Counted from the first letter of the stretch, positions 12,165 through 23,136 are shown. The stretch is 64,000 nucleotides of DNA from Ischnura elegans (GCF_921293095.1 NC_060258.1:10182607-10246606); one strand, 5' to 3'. Notes: generated by a model not told the origin, from the letters alone. Numbers and translations: made by a program.

Positions 12165-12401
12165 AAGGCCTGGTTACACAATACATTAACACATAGGGGT
12201 TAATGTCTAAATGTATGAATGCGTGAATGAACACGAAAATGTACCGTATAACCACCAAACTTTTGTGAATGTATGCACTGAAAATAGAGCCTGTTCTAAT
12301 TTGGTTCATGCATTCGTACATGTTCCATTTGGGTCCAACAAAATCATTCACGCAAACATACATTAACTTGTACGCATTAATGTACCGTGTAACGAGGCCT
12401 T
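12165..12401. mobile_element. MITE with AAGGCCT..GTTACAC ends, copy A
   Basis: 237 bp with terminal inverted repeats AAGGCCTGGTTACAC and its near complement GTGTAACGAGGCCTT, continuing to TACATTAA. Two relatives lie at 58781-58950 (cut) and 59390-59625. Noncoding. Confidence 0.7.
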
Positions 12402-13086
12402 TTAACAATCATAAAATGAGTGAAATTGAGCCATGGTATTGTTTGATATCCACTAAAATCTCTGGTTTAATTAAGTTTAAAGATTGACTGATTAAAAATA
12501 CCTCATTCATTGGTGATATGCTCCAATATTGAACTGAAAAATTTGCGTGCATAACATGCAAATACATCAATGAATCTCTATTTTAGTTAACACTCTTCCT
12601 AACTGTTTTAACAGACTATATTGCTACCTTTATTATGTATTTAAATTGACAATGGTGTCAATTGACACCATTTCAAGATTCTTTAGCCAAAAACATAAAA
12701 ATCATAATAGTGGAACAAGTTTGGCTGTGGGATGGGGTTACAAGGGTTTTCTGGTTCAGAAATCATTCTTGGGTCTTTAGGCATAGGAAAAATAGCCATG
12801 TTGCACCACATGCATAGGCCATTTAAGTTGTATTGTCCCTTGGTACACATGGAATGCAAAAGCAATGCTGAAAAGTCGATTTAGGGAAAGTATGGACAAG
12901 GCTACGCCTATGATAAGGGCTAATTTCTGAAAGCCAGTATCGTAAAAGAAAGACAGTACTTGCAACTTGGCATTAGGCGGTTAACATAAGTTCCCTATTA
13001 AAAGTATTGACTGACCGTAAAAGCATCAAAGCAGCATTCTAATTATGTATCCTTTTTCATGGTCCTTTTTCACCTCCTCGGGCTCT

Positions 13087-13777
13087 TCATGTCCAGGACC
13101 TCGATAAATGTTCTTTGATCCTCATTAGGGGTCGATCTGGAGAGGCTGCGATTTCATAATCCTGGCATTCTAGTATATGAGGCGTCACTATGTTTCCTTT
13201 ATTCTCAAAGGGCCACGCATCATATTCCAAGTTTATGTAGTTTTCTGCATCCTCTTCCAACTGTAAGGAATTTGTGAAAAAAGCACAAATCGATACCTAA
13301 AAGATAATGATCGGAGAGAGTTAAATTGATGGCTATGTCTTGAACATCTTATTAATTACTATGATTATTCGACATATTCCCAATGGTTATTCATTTTCAA
13401 TAAAAACCCTTCATGTACATTTGTTAATTGAGATTGAGACTAATGCTTTAATGTCATAAAGAACTGCTATCAAAGTGGGTTCTACTGCGAGAACCCTGAT
13501 ATTTCCACTTAATCCGTCTAAGTAATTGTATTTTTACTATGCCAGCGAAAGCATAGATCGTGCTAAATTGTAATTACACTGATAATATAATTATGAATAA
13601 CCTTATATAATTATTTGAATGTAATTAGAGGTTCATTAGGCATACATAGTACGTACTACACAATCGTAATAGAACACAAGGGTACATTCAAAGTTCGGTG
13701 ATTTACAAAAAAATATTCCATTTACTTACATTTACATGATCAGCACCGCAGAGATGGGTTGATGCTGACAGAAGCAT
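13087..13777 (-). CDS. Two-exon minus-strand gene remnant inside the 3.8 kb element
   Basis: Exon A (ATG at 13777 down to 13730) ends at donor AAAT then GTAAGT. Exon B starts at 13260 after acceptor TTCCTTACAG and runs to TGA at 13087. Both junctions are in phase 0, and together they give 73 residues with the segments HLCGADHVN, LEEDAENYINLEYDAW and CQDYEIAASPDRP. Matching splice signals and phase on both sides of a 469-bp intron argue for a real gene. A TATAAAAA motif lies upstream on the same strand near 13970, and the frame upstream of the ATG is also protein-like. Near the end of exon B another frame looks coding as well (EDQRTFIEVLDMK), so a frameshift may have truncated it. No family recognised; probably an element-encoded protein. 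Confidence 0.45.
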
Positions 13778-14862
13778 CTCCTTATATGTCTTCGTCCCAC
13801 TAAGAGCCACTGTTTCAGGGAAATCTGTACACAGAAACCTATTCCGACGTAGATTTTATTGTGCAGGAAACAATATTCTTCGTATCCCTTTTCGCCAGAC
13901 TTCACTGCGAAATACGGATTATTTTCCTCTTCCGCAGCGTACTTCAACGTAAATTTGCTAGCAAAACAAGTTTTTATAGCACAGCTAAACTCTCTAAGTC
14001 ACTAAATAGAGCAGCTACGGAAGTAAACACAAGTAAACAAAAGAGTAGCAATGGCTGTTGGGTACTCAAGATGGCCGCCGGTCGTTTTGGCGGAAGTTTC
14101 AAAGTACGATTTTTAATCCGAAATATTAAAATAAGTTCGTCATGGGCAAAAATTTGTAACTTGAGTTTTTTATATGGCAAATATATATTTTCTGTAAATA
14201 CAAAAAGTAGTGCAAATACTTGCTTGTCCCTGTTTGCACATTTTGTTGCTTAAAGTAATTTGTTGGATTTATTGTGGTGGATCACTTATGAAGAGAATTG
14301 CGTAAAACGCGATTATATTGATGTATTACTAAAATTCTGATTAAGTGTATATTATTAACATTTTATAACCAAGCTTCCAGTTTTATTGTAAAAATGAAAG
14401 TAACTGTTTTAGTGATTAAACGGGCCCTTTCCCATACATTTTTGCATATTGTATTCACTTGTGTAAATTGTATACCGTGTACACAATGTGTAAATTGCTA
14501 TGGCTCTAAAAATTTATATAAAATTTGTAAATTTATTGCACAATTTTTATACAGGTAATACAACTGTACACAGATTTGCACAAAATGTGTACGTTGCACG
14601 CATTCCGTATGGCAATTGTGTACTTTCTATAGAATTTACATATTTTATACGTCCTATACAACTATATACATATGTATATAAAAATTTTACATTGTTTATA
14701 CCATGTATAGAAATTATGTAAAAATTTTTCATTGGGGTGCCTGCTAAAGGCAACTGAAAGGCGCCTTTAAAGCGCCTTGAAAAAGGCACAAGGCACTAGC
14801 GCCTGCTCTAGGCACCTGAAAGGCGCCCTCAAGGCGTCTTTTGGAGGCAGTGTCTTACGTGG

Positions 14863-15619
14863 GTGCCGAAGTAACGTGCCTGGTAATTATAATTTCTATC
14901 TATTACTGGAGCATGAAGTAAACTAAACTAAGTTGCCTGATGCAATGCTGAAAATAGTTGAATATAATTCAGTTGAAAATTTAGCCAGAGAGTTGCATCA
15001 CTTTTTGTTATGACGACACTATACTTTTTAATAACCAATATAACTGAAATTTGGTTCTCTCAACCTCTGCTAAAGTATAGAGCTCTTTATTTACAGTGAT
15101 TTCATTGAAAATTTCAGTTGAAAAACTTTAGAGAAGCAGTTTTTAGGATTCTCGTTTGGGTGAATTGTTTCCTCGTAAGCGTGCCATTAGGAGTTCGGCG
15201 TGGAAGCTGTTGTCACCAAGTGCTTAGCGGAAGGAAATTAGTTACAAGTTTAACATTGTTTCAGTTTGAAAAGAAATCAAATTGGCAATTCCTCTTAAAA
15301 CATAACTGTTATTTATTTCAGTCATCTCTATTTCTTCGAGTACGTATGTCCTCGTGAATGTGGGTTTTATTTTTGTTGTTATTTCTCTTTCACCAAGTGG
15401 TTATTTCCTAATATATGTCGTGTTTGTATATTTAGTTACTTTTCTTCATTCAATAAACAGTTATTTTACAATATCAATGTCGATTTCGTTCATTTATCGT
15501 GCATATGAATGCCTATAACGCATTGAAATTAGGTACTGTTAGTTCACAATAGCACCAATAGAGGGAGTATCATCATGTTTACTTTGAAGCTCCACAGATG
15601 GCTCTGATGTCGCATCGGG
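14863..15619. other. AT-rich interior of the outer element
   Basis: No supported gene; a 79-codon frame at 15118-15357 starts at a non-ATG codon and matches nothing. Confidence 0.35.
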
Positions 15620-15780
15620 AAGTTTTACCCGGAAAAAGTACGAATTTTACCCGTGTTTTACCATGAAATTACCCGAATTTTACCTCTTAAATTTACAGAT
15701 ATTTTACCCGTCACCATGCAGGTTACCCATCTTTTACCACAATTTTACCCGTGTAAAATTTGGGTAATAATGGGGTAAAA
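15620..15780. repeat. Subterminal TTTTACCC repeats of the outer element
   Basis: The motif TTTTACC(C/T) with a following G occurs about eight times in 160 bp, spaced irregularly, directly inside the right terminal repeat. The left end has only a few related ACCCC motifs (6890-6915). Confidence 0.55.
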
Positions 15781-16073
15781 TATCTTTTGTGCTGACTGGG
15801 ATAGAACCCGAAACGTTGGTGATCTTTCATAATCTTAACCGTGCATTTAGTCTGACTATGTAAACACCCATTCGATTTTTTTAAACAACAGTTTTTGACA
15901 TCTTTATAATTTTTAATTGCAATTATCTTCATAATAGCGTATTAAGGTGATTGAAAAATCAGGTCCCTATCGTTTTTGTAATTTATTCTCAAGACAGATG
16001 TTGACGATTAACCAGGTATTGTCCTTCAAAACTACGCGTTTCTCTACGTTTGATATGCGTTTACTGTTTGCAG

Positions 16074-16363
16074 TATAAATTCCGCGGGATGCCCACTCGT
16101 GGGAGTAAATTTAGCGTGTACTCCGGAGCGAAAAACCCCGCGCGATATATTTCCGTGTTCACCTCTGAGTTACCGACTCGACGGCACGGTGTTAACGAGT
16201 GAGAAAAGCAAACAGGAACATTTTAAAAATACGCAACTGAGGGAGAAACTCCACTGCCTGCCTCTTGTTTTTGACCCAGAGTTTCAGATGACCGACTCAC
16301 ATTGACAACCAAGGCCACTCAGTTCCCCTTGGACTTGCGACGGGGGGAAGATGAGAAGTTCGT
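16074..16363 (+). promoter_or_regulatory. TATA-box promoter and candidate alternative 5' exon, locus copy 1
   Basis: GCAGTATAAAT at 16070-16080 is followed by GC-rich sequence that matches 37859-38151 in copy 2 at roughly 94% identity by eye, better than the neighbouring intron. It ends at a donor-like TTCGT then GTAAGAG (exon end about 16363). I read it as an alternative first exon driven by a TATA promoter just upstream of the coding exon. The open frame across it (16099-16305) begins with GTG and most differences between copies change the amino acid, so it is not coding. Confidence 0.4.
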
Positions 16364-16424
16364 GTAAGAGACGCACCCTAGTTTTCCGATTCCATTTCTG
16401 GAAAAAAAGGTGCGTCTCTTACAC
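16362..16424. repeat. Perfect 16-bp hairpin over the alternative-exon donor
   Basis: GTGTAAGAGACGCACC (16362-16377) and its exact reverse complement (16409-16424) around a 31-nt loop. The left arm contains the GTAAGA donor. In copy 2 only the left arm remains (38150-38165). Confidence 0.65.
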
Positions 16425-17377
16425 GCGCTCCTTCGGATAGATGCCGGAGATCCTGCAATCAACCGTTCTCGAATGATATGCCAATAGAGCTGAGTTTAAC
16501 ATGGCAATGAATACAACTGTACCACTCACTCGCGTTGCTCATGGCGACAGTGGAGCCGAAATATTGACCCTTCATTTTTTCTTGTTTTAAGAGTTGGTTT
16601 AAAATTTTGTTTAAATTTTTAATGTTGCTTTTAGTTTTGATCTTTGTAGGAACTATTATTAGTATTTTTCATGTATTGTGAACCATTTTCCAACGTCTAT
16701 ATTTCGCCGATGAAAGCTGAAATTGAAATAAGCAATACATCTGTATTTCGCTTGTATTCACAAATATATTTTAATGACATAAATATGGCCACCGTCTCCA
16801 CAACTCATACTCACTTTTACCCATATATGAATGATTTTTAAACTTTCTGGTTAAAAACTTGAATAAAAATAATTGATCGTATATCCAACAGTCATTTGGT
16901 GCGGCGTTCATTAAACATGATAAGAGAATGAAAAATACCAAGAGAGAGTCCTTTTGCAGTGTGTTGATGCAATTTCAGTAATTTACATAAAAAACTTGTG
17001 TCTGATAGTGTGATTATATTTGTTGCCAGTGGTGATTATGGTCGTGCATGTAATGTGTGCTTATTCTTTGTTAGTAAATCTGAGTCCCCTAGTAACCGTC
17101 AATGGAAATAAACGTTGCTCGTTTAATATTAAATGCGTTTCTGAGTTTGCATTTGTGAATCAATGTTTCCTTGTTCCTTCCAACATTTCGTTGATCGAAT
17201 TCAATCCGGTTATTTTCCAACATCCCTCCGCCCTGATATCCTGAAAATCCGACTCACTATACATCGGTAATTTTACTCATTGATACCATTGTTGTCAGCT
17301 GAGAAAACAATAGTGGTGCATTATTTCCTGAGCAGCCCTCATACTCGATGTATTTCTTTTTTTATTTCTCGGTGCAG
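16425..17377. other. Intron before the coding exon of copy 1
   Basis: AT-rich. From about 17275 on it resembles the sequence before copy 3 (60270-60364), including AGAAAACAATA.TGGTGCATTA and the pyrimidine tract before the acceptor. Confidence 0.5.
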
Positions 17378-17382
17378 TTGAA

Positions 17383-18426
17383 ATGGCAGACGGAAAGAGG
17401 AAAACCTTCAAGAGGAAATCGGAACCAGAGGAAGGGGCCAGAGATTCAACGGATGAATTGCGCAACTACCTATCCAGCAAATTTGCTTCTCTGCGAGACG
17501 AGATGCACAAAGAGATCACTTCAAGGGACGTTCTGCTCCGAAAACTGGAGGAGAGCGTCACTAGATTATCTGAAGATATCGCTCCTCTGAAGGATTATGT
17601 GACGGCAGAGATGGAAGAGGAGGACGACGACGCAAGTTCTTCATCTTCAGACTCGCCTGAAGGTGGTGCTACTCAGGACGGAGACCAGGAAACTGAAGAA
17701 GAGAGAAATAATAGAGCCCAGAATAGATGTGTTGACGTGATGATGAGTCTCACGGAAATACGGATGAATAACGAGGAGAAAACACAGAAAGTCAGAGGTT
17801 TTTACGAGAAAATATACAATGCCTCCCCCTTCACCTCTCTTATGCTGAAGTTCCTGGAGAGAAATCGTGGAGTGAAGGTACTTATCGATTGTGATTCCAC
17901 CAATATCTCCAACGTAGTGGGACGATTGTTTAACCTGGATGGTGAAAAATGTGATGGAGCAAAACTTCATACGTTCGCCGACATTTTTGTAGGCAGGATT
18001 TACTTGGCAGGTATGGGTTTGCAAGAATTGGTTAAGGATAAAATATATCGCGATACGTTTCGCAACACTGAAGTTCTTGGGTCTCAAGTTTCCCTGGCTC
18101 AAAGCTTGGCTCAGATGGTGATGTACTTGATCTTCAAAAATCGAGGCTGTCCTTATGAGTATGACGATTATCTGTTTGAGAAAGTGAACGAGAAAATTGT
18201 GGAGGAAGCATCAACGAAGAAAGACTCAGGGGCGTACATGGACGACTTGATAAGAAATGCCTTGCGTATGAAAACACCTTTAGGGAAAGAAGTATCGTTG
18301 ATTTCGGTCGTCCCGGGAATGCTCGTCAAGTACGGTTCGCAGATAGGAATGAGGACGCTGCAGGAGCAGGTGCCTTTTCTCACGCTCTTCTTCATGCAAC
18401 ATGTGATTCCGAAAATGAGGAGCTAG
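17383..18426 (+). CDS. Paralog 1: coiled-coil protein with degenerate zincin-like C-terminal domain
   Basis: A 347-residue protein encoded in one internal exon (17378-18434). The acceptor GGTGCAG precedes TTGAAATGG, a good start context. Residues 1-20 are basic (KRKTFKRK, possible nuclear signal); 20-75 form a likely coiled coil; 76-110 are acidic and Ser-rich; 115-347 form the conserved domain. In it, MVMYLIFKNRGCPY (245-258) and EVSLISVVPGMLVKY (303-317) match, from memory, the conserved blocks around the HExxH zinc site of uncharacterised arthropod zincin-like proteins. Here the HExxH position reads QSLAQ (240-244), so no zinc binding is expected. The stop (TAG) arises from a 2-bp deletion relative to paralogs 2 and 3 and removes the last three residues. 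The donor GTAAGT follows 8 nt later, so the 3' exon is noncoding. Function unknown; a binding or regulatory role is inference. Confidence 0.85.
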   Translation: MADGKRKTFKRKSEPEEGARDSTDELRNYLSSKFASLRDEMHKEITSRDVLLRKLEESVTRLSEDIAPLKDYVTAEMEEEDDDASSSSSDSPEGGATQDGDQETEEERNNRAQNRCVDVMMSLTEIRMNNEEKTQKVRGFYEKIYNASPFTSLMLKFLERNRGVKVLIDCDSTNISNVVGRLFNLDGEKCDGAKLHTFADIFVGRIYLAGMGLQELVKDKIYRDTFRNTEVLGSQVSLAQSLAQMVMYLIFKNRGCPYEYDDYLFEKVNEKIVEEASTKKDSGAYMDDLIRNALRMKTPLGKEVSLISVVPGMLVKYGSQIGMRTLQEQVPFLTLFFMQHVIPKMRS

Positions 18427-18434
18427 TGAATGAG

Positions 18435-20716
18435 GTAAGTGACTCACTTGGTAAACATTTTATTAAGGAATTTTTATGAAAAGTCCACCTAACTGATACT
18501 CTAATTGCAGTTAACTCTCGATTACAACATATATTGGTCACTCAATGTCATATGAAGCATGGATCCTATAAAGCTATAAAACTGATTTCCATCCAATTAC
18601 ATAATAATTAATAATAACAAAAGACTTTTTATTGTTCTGTATCTAATTCCTTGAAATCAGAAAAAAAATATTTTCTATGATCAAAAATAGTTTATATAGA
18701 TAGGTAGTCTCAATTTTTTAGTAATAAAATGGTAAAACTTATTGTACAGCCCACTGGTTAATTAATAATAACCATGTTTGTCGATGCTTAGCATCATCAT
18801 CAGGTGAAATATGAATAACAAGTGAGTAGCACCACAGAAGCAATGCTGCTTTATATCAATTGTTGAGAGGAGTGTGGGGAGCAGATGAAAGGGGTGGATG
18901 GGGTGAAAGTAGGTGGTCAGAGTAAGAAAGTTTAAATGGCTCAAATGGAATATATTGATGTATTATTGTCAATTTATTTTGCTGAATTCTATTTTGTACG
19001 TTATCCTTTCTCAAATACCCTAAGTTTTTAATATATTTCGCATTCTGAGGATAGATTTTCATGTCTACAATATAAAGACTAAGGTGTGCCTGAGGATCAT
19101 CCCATTTCTCGCGTGATATTTAGTTTCCTCTCCTGTGGCACTAATTGGAACCCAACTGTAAAATAATATTCTAAATTCAAAAGGGGATACTGCGACTTTT
19201 AGGTAAAATGCCTGCTATAATCCACATGTTGCCATCTATTAAGGAAAATTTGATGTATTACCTCTCCTTTTTGTGTTCGTGTACGCTGCAATTGTTTGTG
19301 CGAAAATGAATATTTCTAATAATGCAACCAATGATGATTATCATTGTTATTATAGTGCTATAAGCCTCCAACAAATATTCATAAGAATTAAAATCTGAAG
19401 TTATTCCCCATGGCAAATGGGCCTATTGTTATTTAATGAACTCCCTCTTAGTAAAAAATATGTCCCTCTTCAATTGCAACATTTGTGAGTTTTTTTTAAA
19501 CACTCATTTTATTCTGTCCACAAAAATCTTCATGTGTTGCATTTTTTTCCTTTCTTTAATTTTAATATTTTTGTAACTCACTCACTCCTTGACGTGTCCT
19601 ATATTTGTAAAAGCAAATTACCGGACAAATGAAAATATTAATACAATAATAGTTTTAACATCCTTAATGGTTTTAGAGACTTTAGAAAGCATCAAATTTA
19701 AAAATATCTCATTATATTGGAGAGAAACATAAGTAATCATTGCATAAAAACGCACGTAAAGTACGTACTTACCTAAAATTTACACTTCATAATTTTCTGC
19801 ACTGCTATAAATGGCAGTCTTAAGAAAGAAAGACTTAAATTGCCTTTTGAATTTTGCTTATTCATGGTTCATTCAAGTTTAGGAGATAGGTTTGGCACAG
19901 CGAGGGGGGGTTTGTTGGGGGATAAAACCCCCCCAGAGCTCAGAGAAATTTTTAGTTTAATCCATATGACTTAATTTGATTGATATTACCAAAGGAAATA
20001 TGTAAGGATTGATAAAATATCCCTCATAAAGACATAAAACTCACTTTGAACAATTTATATTGAAATTCCACCGCTTATCCTAATGGGTATTCCATATTCC
20101 CACACACCCCGATATTAGTTGCACCTAAACACTACCCCCGGCCCATAATTCCTAGCTGTGGGAGGCTGATGATTATGAGTTTGAGAACAGATGAAATGTG
20201 GCCCTTTTTTTTTTACTGAAACTGGATTCGAATCTCAACAGGCAGATATCCCTTTTGTCTTTGGTGTCATGAGAGGGGAAATGTCGAAATATATATGAGG
20301 ATTTTCCTTAACAAAGGAGGAACATTGCAGAATGAATAGATAGGGTAGGGTTAGAATACCCAAGGATTTGAAATATGGTCTGCCATGTTCTCTTATTGAG
20401 TTTCCTTCGATTGCTTAGTTACAGCTTCTTTTTGTGGAGAGAAAAATTTGCTAGCCTGGAAATAATTACACCAGACAATAATATTATATTTAAGGAAGGA
20501 CTGAATTTAAGCTGAATACAATAATTTCGAGTATTCCTGCAAGATAACTTGAGTTAGTCTCCTAATCATCCAGTTGCCACTCTAAATATTATTATTAAGG
20601 ACTGACGTCACAATTTGGTAATTAACCATAGCGATAAAATCAGACACTTCTTCTCTTCCCTCCCCCCCTCCATTTTCGCCATCACAACCTCAAGACAGCC
20701 CTCAACGTTGCCAGGG
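18435..20716. other. Intron 2 of copy 1
   Basis: 18435-19890 aligns with 39430-41720 and 61433-63000 with gaps, confirming three related loci. A G-rich repeat (19890-19960, CAGCGAGGGGGGGTTTG) has relatives at 27380, 24030, 46745 and 63010. No coding sequence. Confidence 0.55.
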
Positions 20717-20717
20717 A

Positions 20718-20976
20718 TGCCGACTTCCAAAAAAATATTTGGGGGTCCCAAACCGGGACCCCCTCCTGCCACGGAAAATTTTATAAGTAGTGATTTTTAA
20801 GTTTTTTAAGCATTTTAGATGAGCCATACGATCAACATTAGAACCATGATAACTTATAATCTCGATATCTGGACTCTTCGCGGAAAATCGACAAGCCCGA
20901 CACATTTTTTTCCTCACATCCATAACGAATTTCAGAGGGTGGGTTCGGTCCCCCTCAGGCCCCATGGAGTCGGAAC
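20718..20976. mobile_element. MITE-like repeat with TGCCGACT..AGTCGG ends, copy A
   Basis: Begins TGCCGACTTCC and ends CCATGGAGTCGGAACC, weak inverted repeats, with matched G/C tracts inside. Other copies at 36136-36389 and 63279-63532. The copy at 63279 is in the same intron position, so that insertion predates the copy 1/copy 3 split. Confidence 0.5.
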
Positions 20977-21302
20977 CAATGAATTTTGCTTACGATAGTT
21001 TAGGTCATGAGAGATTGCACTTTTTTTTCTGCGTTTACAATCACAGCATCTGTTGCATTTGTTAAATTTTTAGTTAACGTTCGGCCTATGATTTTTATGG
21101 GATATATATTTCTGCCTAAAATGGCAATTGTTAAGTTACGAATAAACCTGGAAAAAAACCGAGATTTTTATAATTTAATTAGTGGGAGAACCCTGACTGA
21201 TAACAATAATAATATTAATAATAATTACCGCATTTTATTTTATTAATTAATGAGGGCCAAACAATTTTGTTACATATCTGTTTTGTTTCCTTGCTTCAAC
21301 AG

Positions 21303-22245
21303 ACATGAAGGATGTGCCTTCAACAAAACGTCGGAGATGAGTGCCTTGAAGTTATTGTTCTTAAGTTCCTGAAATTCATAGTCTCGAAGAAGAGATTCGT
21401 ATTTTATTCCACGTCAGTCATTTTGGTGAACCGGGAGTTGAAAAGTGACTGGCCAACATGAATCATTGCCTTCACAATTGCTACCTATTCGGTGCTTGAG
21501 TTAAAGCCTATATATACAAATTTGGATATTTATGTTATAGTATCATTATTATTTTTATTATAACATGCCATTTTGAATTTTTAATGCCTTTATCACAAAT
21601 AGCTCAACTGCTCGAATGCAATGCTTGTGCGATAATATCTGCATTCTGAATTTATAATCATTATTTCATTACTACTGGTGTTACACTGATAAAAAGAAAC
21701 ATACATTCTCCTTGGTAACACCTGTATATTGTATTTATCCTAACCTACAATGGCACATAAAAAAGATTGAGACTTATTTTTTTTAATGGGTGAACTACAT
21801 TCAATAATTTTTTGTATTATTTGTTAATTCTCTTATTTTATTTATGTCTTGCATTCTCTGTCAATGAGATCCAATGTCTAGGTACTCAATCTTGACAATG
21901 ATGCATTGAAATCATAATTAGTTTGATGGCATTTATTCATTGTAATTTTTTACATGGTTTCACGTACAGTATGAACCTTAGAGCAATATTTTTTCAAATG
22001 AATACCTTGTACTATGGTTTAGTTTTCTTGTATTGCCATGATTTTTCAATATAGCCTTGAAGACATATTGTTTTTGCTATTTCTGTCTTTCATCCCTGAT
22101 AAGAAAGACAATATCAGTTGGTTGATAAGTGTATTTTTCATGTCCATTGCTGACCATAAAGGGAGGATCTAATACTATGAAAACCATTATATGTTTTTGA
22201 ATATGATTTTGTAATTTTATTCTAATAAAAGAAGAAATTAATTCA
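21303..22245 (+). other. 3' noncoding exon of locus copy 1
   Basis: The acceptor TTTGTTTCCTTGCTTCAACAG leads into ACATGAAG and CTTCAACAAAACGTCGG. The segment is strongly conserved at 43472-44383 and 63859 onward. No frame is kept across copies. AATAAA at 22224 (22224-22229) and its equivalent at 44362 are probable polyadenylation signals. The stop codons of all three coding exons lie within 10 nt of the upstream donor, so the spliced message would not look like a nonsense-mediated decay target. Confidence 0.5.
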
Positions 22246-22520
22246 TATATATTCTTGCATAAACACCGCATGAATTTTCTCCATGCAAAATCAGTTGTTT
22301 AGTGGCAGTGTTCGAAATTGTGCGAAATATATATATTGTGAGAAAAGATTTCTTCCTCTGTGGATTTTTAGCACTATTTTGCATTGCGCGTGACTCCGTA
22401 AACGTTATCCCCGTGGCTAGTCCAGGCATACTTGAATGAGGTAAGTGTTTATCAAGAATATTTTGGGGTGAAAAATGTGATCAGATATGATAAGGATGGC
22501 ATATTTGTGTGCAGTGACGT
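22246..22520. other. Possible relict exon with donor, shared with 42905-43010
   Basis: TCTGTGGATTTTTAGC..CTAGTCCAGGCATACTTGAATGAG then GTAAGTG (donor at about 22440) is similar to 42912-43000. In copy 1 one frame reads FFLCGFLALFCIARDSV, signal-peptide-like, to a TGA just before the donor; in the other the frame is broken. Uncertain. Confidence 0.25.
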
Positions 22521-23136
22521 CTATTCCTTCATCAAAAAAAACGAAATCCATTGGTTGCGATTTGAAACCCAGCATTAGTGTGTTCATAAAATACTAAGTA
22601 TTTAGTTTCAGAAATACCGGTTGAGACGAATGGCAACGGTCAATTTTATCCTCATTTGAAAAAGGCAAGATATGCGCCCATACGATGCCACTCTACATGA
22701 CGTCACAGGGACCTAGTTTCTATACGAGTAGATAGGAGTTTTACATCGCCTGAGATTACCAGTGCATGCATGAGGCACAGTGCTTACGGAAACATTTCTT
22801 AATAATCACCTATTAAAACTGCCTATGGTTGGAATGTTTCCTTCGTTTGATAGGGTATTCATAATCCTTATTTAAGCCAAGCACTACCTGTTAGCTGGGT
22901 ACTGTGCTACCTGTAAGCTGCCTGCATTGAAGCGTTGCTCAAAGCCTCGCATCAAGGTCGCCTCACACAGCGACAGCTGGAACAAGAATGATGTCACACG
23001 GGCTTTTCCCAGCATTCTAACTTAGCCATCGAATATTGGCGTGCTTGAAATTTTTCACTTTTCATTCATTCGCGTAAAATAAATATCTAGAAGTATCTTT
23101 CGATTTAGGCAATAAAAAATGGTAGGAAACCACCCT
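22521..23136 (+). mobile_element. AGGGTRGTTTCC MITE, copy A
   Basis: About 620 bp, similar along its length to the copy at 40401-41051, ending GGAAACCACCCT. The left terminal bases are diverged. It carries a TGACGTCA site near 22700. Noncoding. Confidence 0.65.

Larger units (their letters stand above)
11035..14862 (-). mobile_element. 3.8 kb DNA transposon with CCACGTAAGACACTGCC ends
   Basis: The termini CCACGTAAGACACTGCCTCC and GGAGGCAGTGTCTTACGTGG are perfect inverted repeats. They continue with many copies of the subterminal motif AAGGCGCCTT and variants on both sides (11055-11215 and 14740-14850). The element is flanked by GTGC on each side (11031-11034, 14863-14866), a 4-bp target duplication. 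It carries spliced minus-strand coding remnants (13087-13777 and 11823-11984) and a MITE (12165-12401). The superfamily is not recognised. Confidence 0.75.
6835..15800 (+). mobile_element. 8.97 kb nested transposon complex bounded by 20-bp perfect TIRs
   Basis: Left end CCCAGTCAGCACAAAAGATA (6835-6854) and right end its exact reverse complement (15781-15800). Both are flanked by ATA (6832-6834 and 15801-15803), a possible 3-bp target duplication. Next to the right end, 15620-15780 holds repeated TTTTACCC motifs, the sort of subterminal repeat that transposases bind. A THAP-like protein start lies 335 bp inside the left end, which is usual for P and Kolobok superfamilies, although an ATA duplication does not fit the 8-bp (P) or TTAA (Kolobok) rule. 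The interior holds a 2 kb palindrome and a second complete element. No full transposase remains. The two ends could also come from separate insertions. Confidence 0.6.

Noticed and set aside
16054-16305. Open frame of about 80 codons, also intact in copy 2 (to 38093)
   Set aside because: No ATG start, and most differences between the two copies change the amino acid. Better explained as a conserved promoter and noncoding exon.
17647-18102. 151-codon minus-strand frame opposite paralog 1
   Set aside because: A shadow of the coding frame; equivalent frames in copies 2 and 3 are different and shorter.
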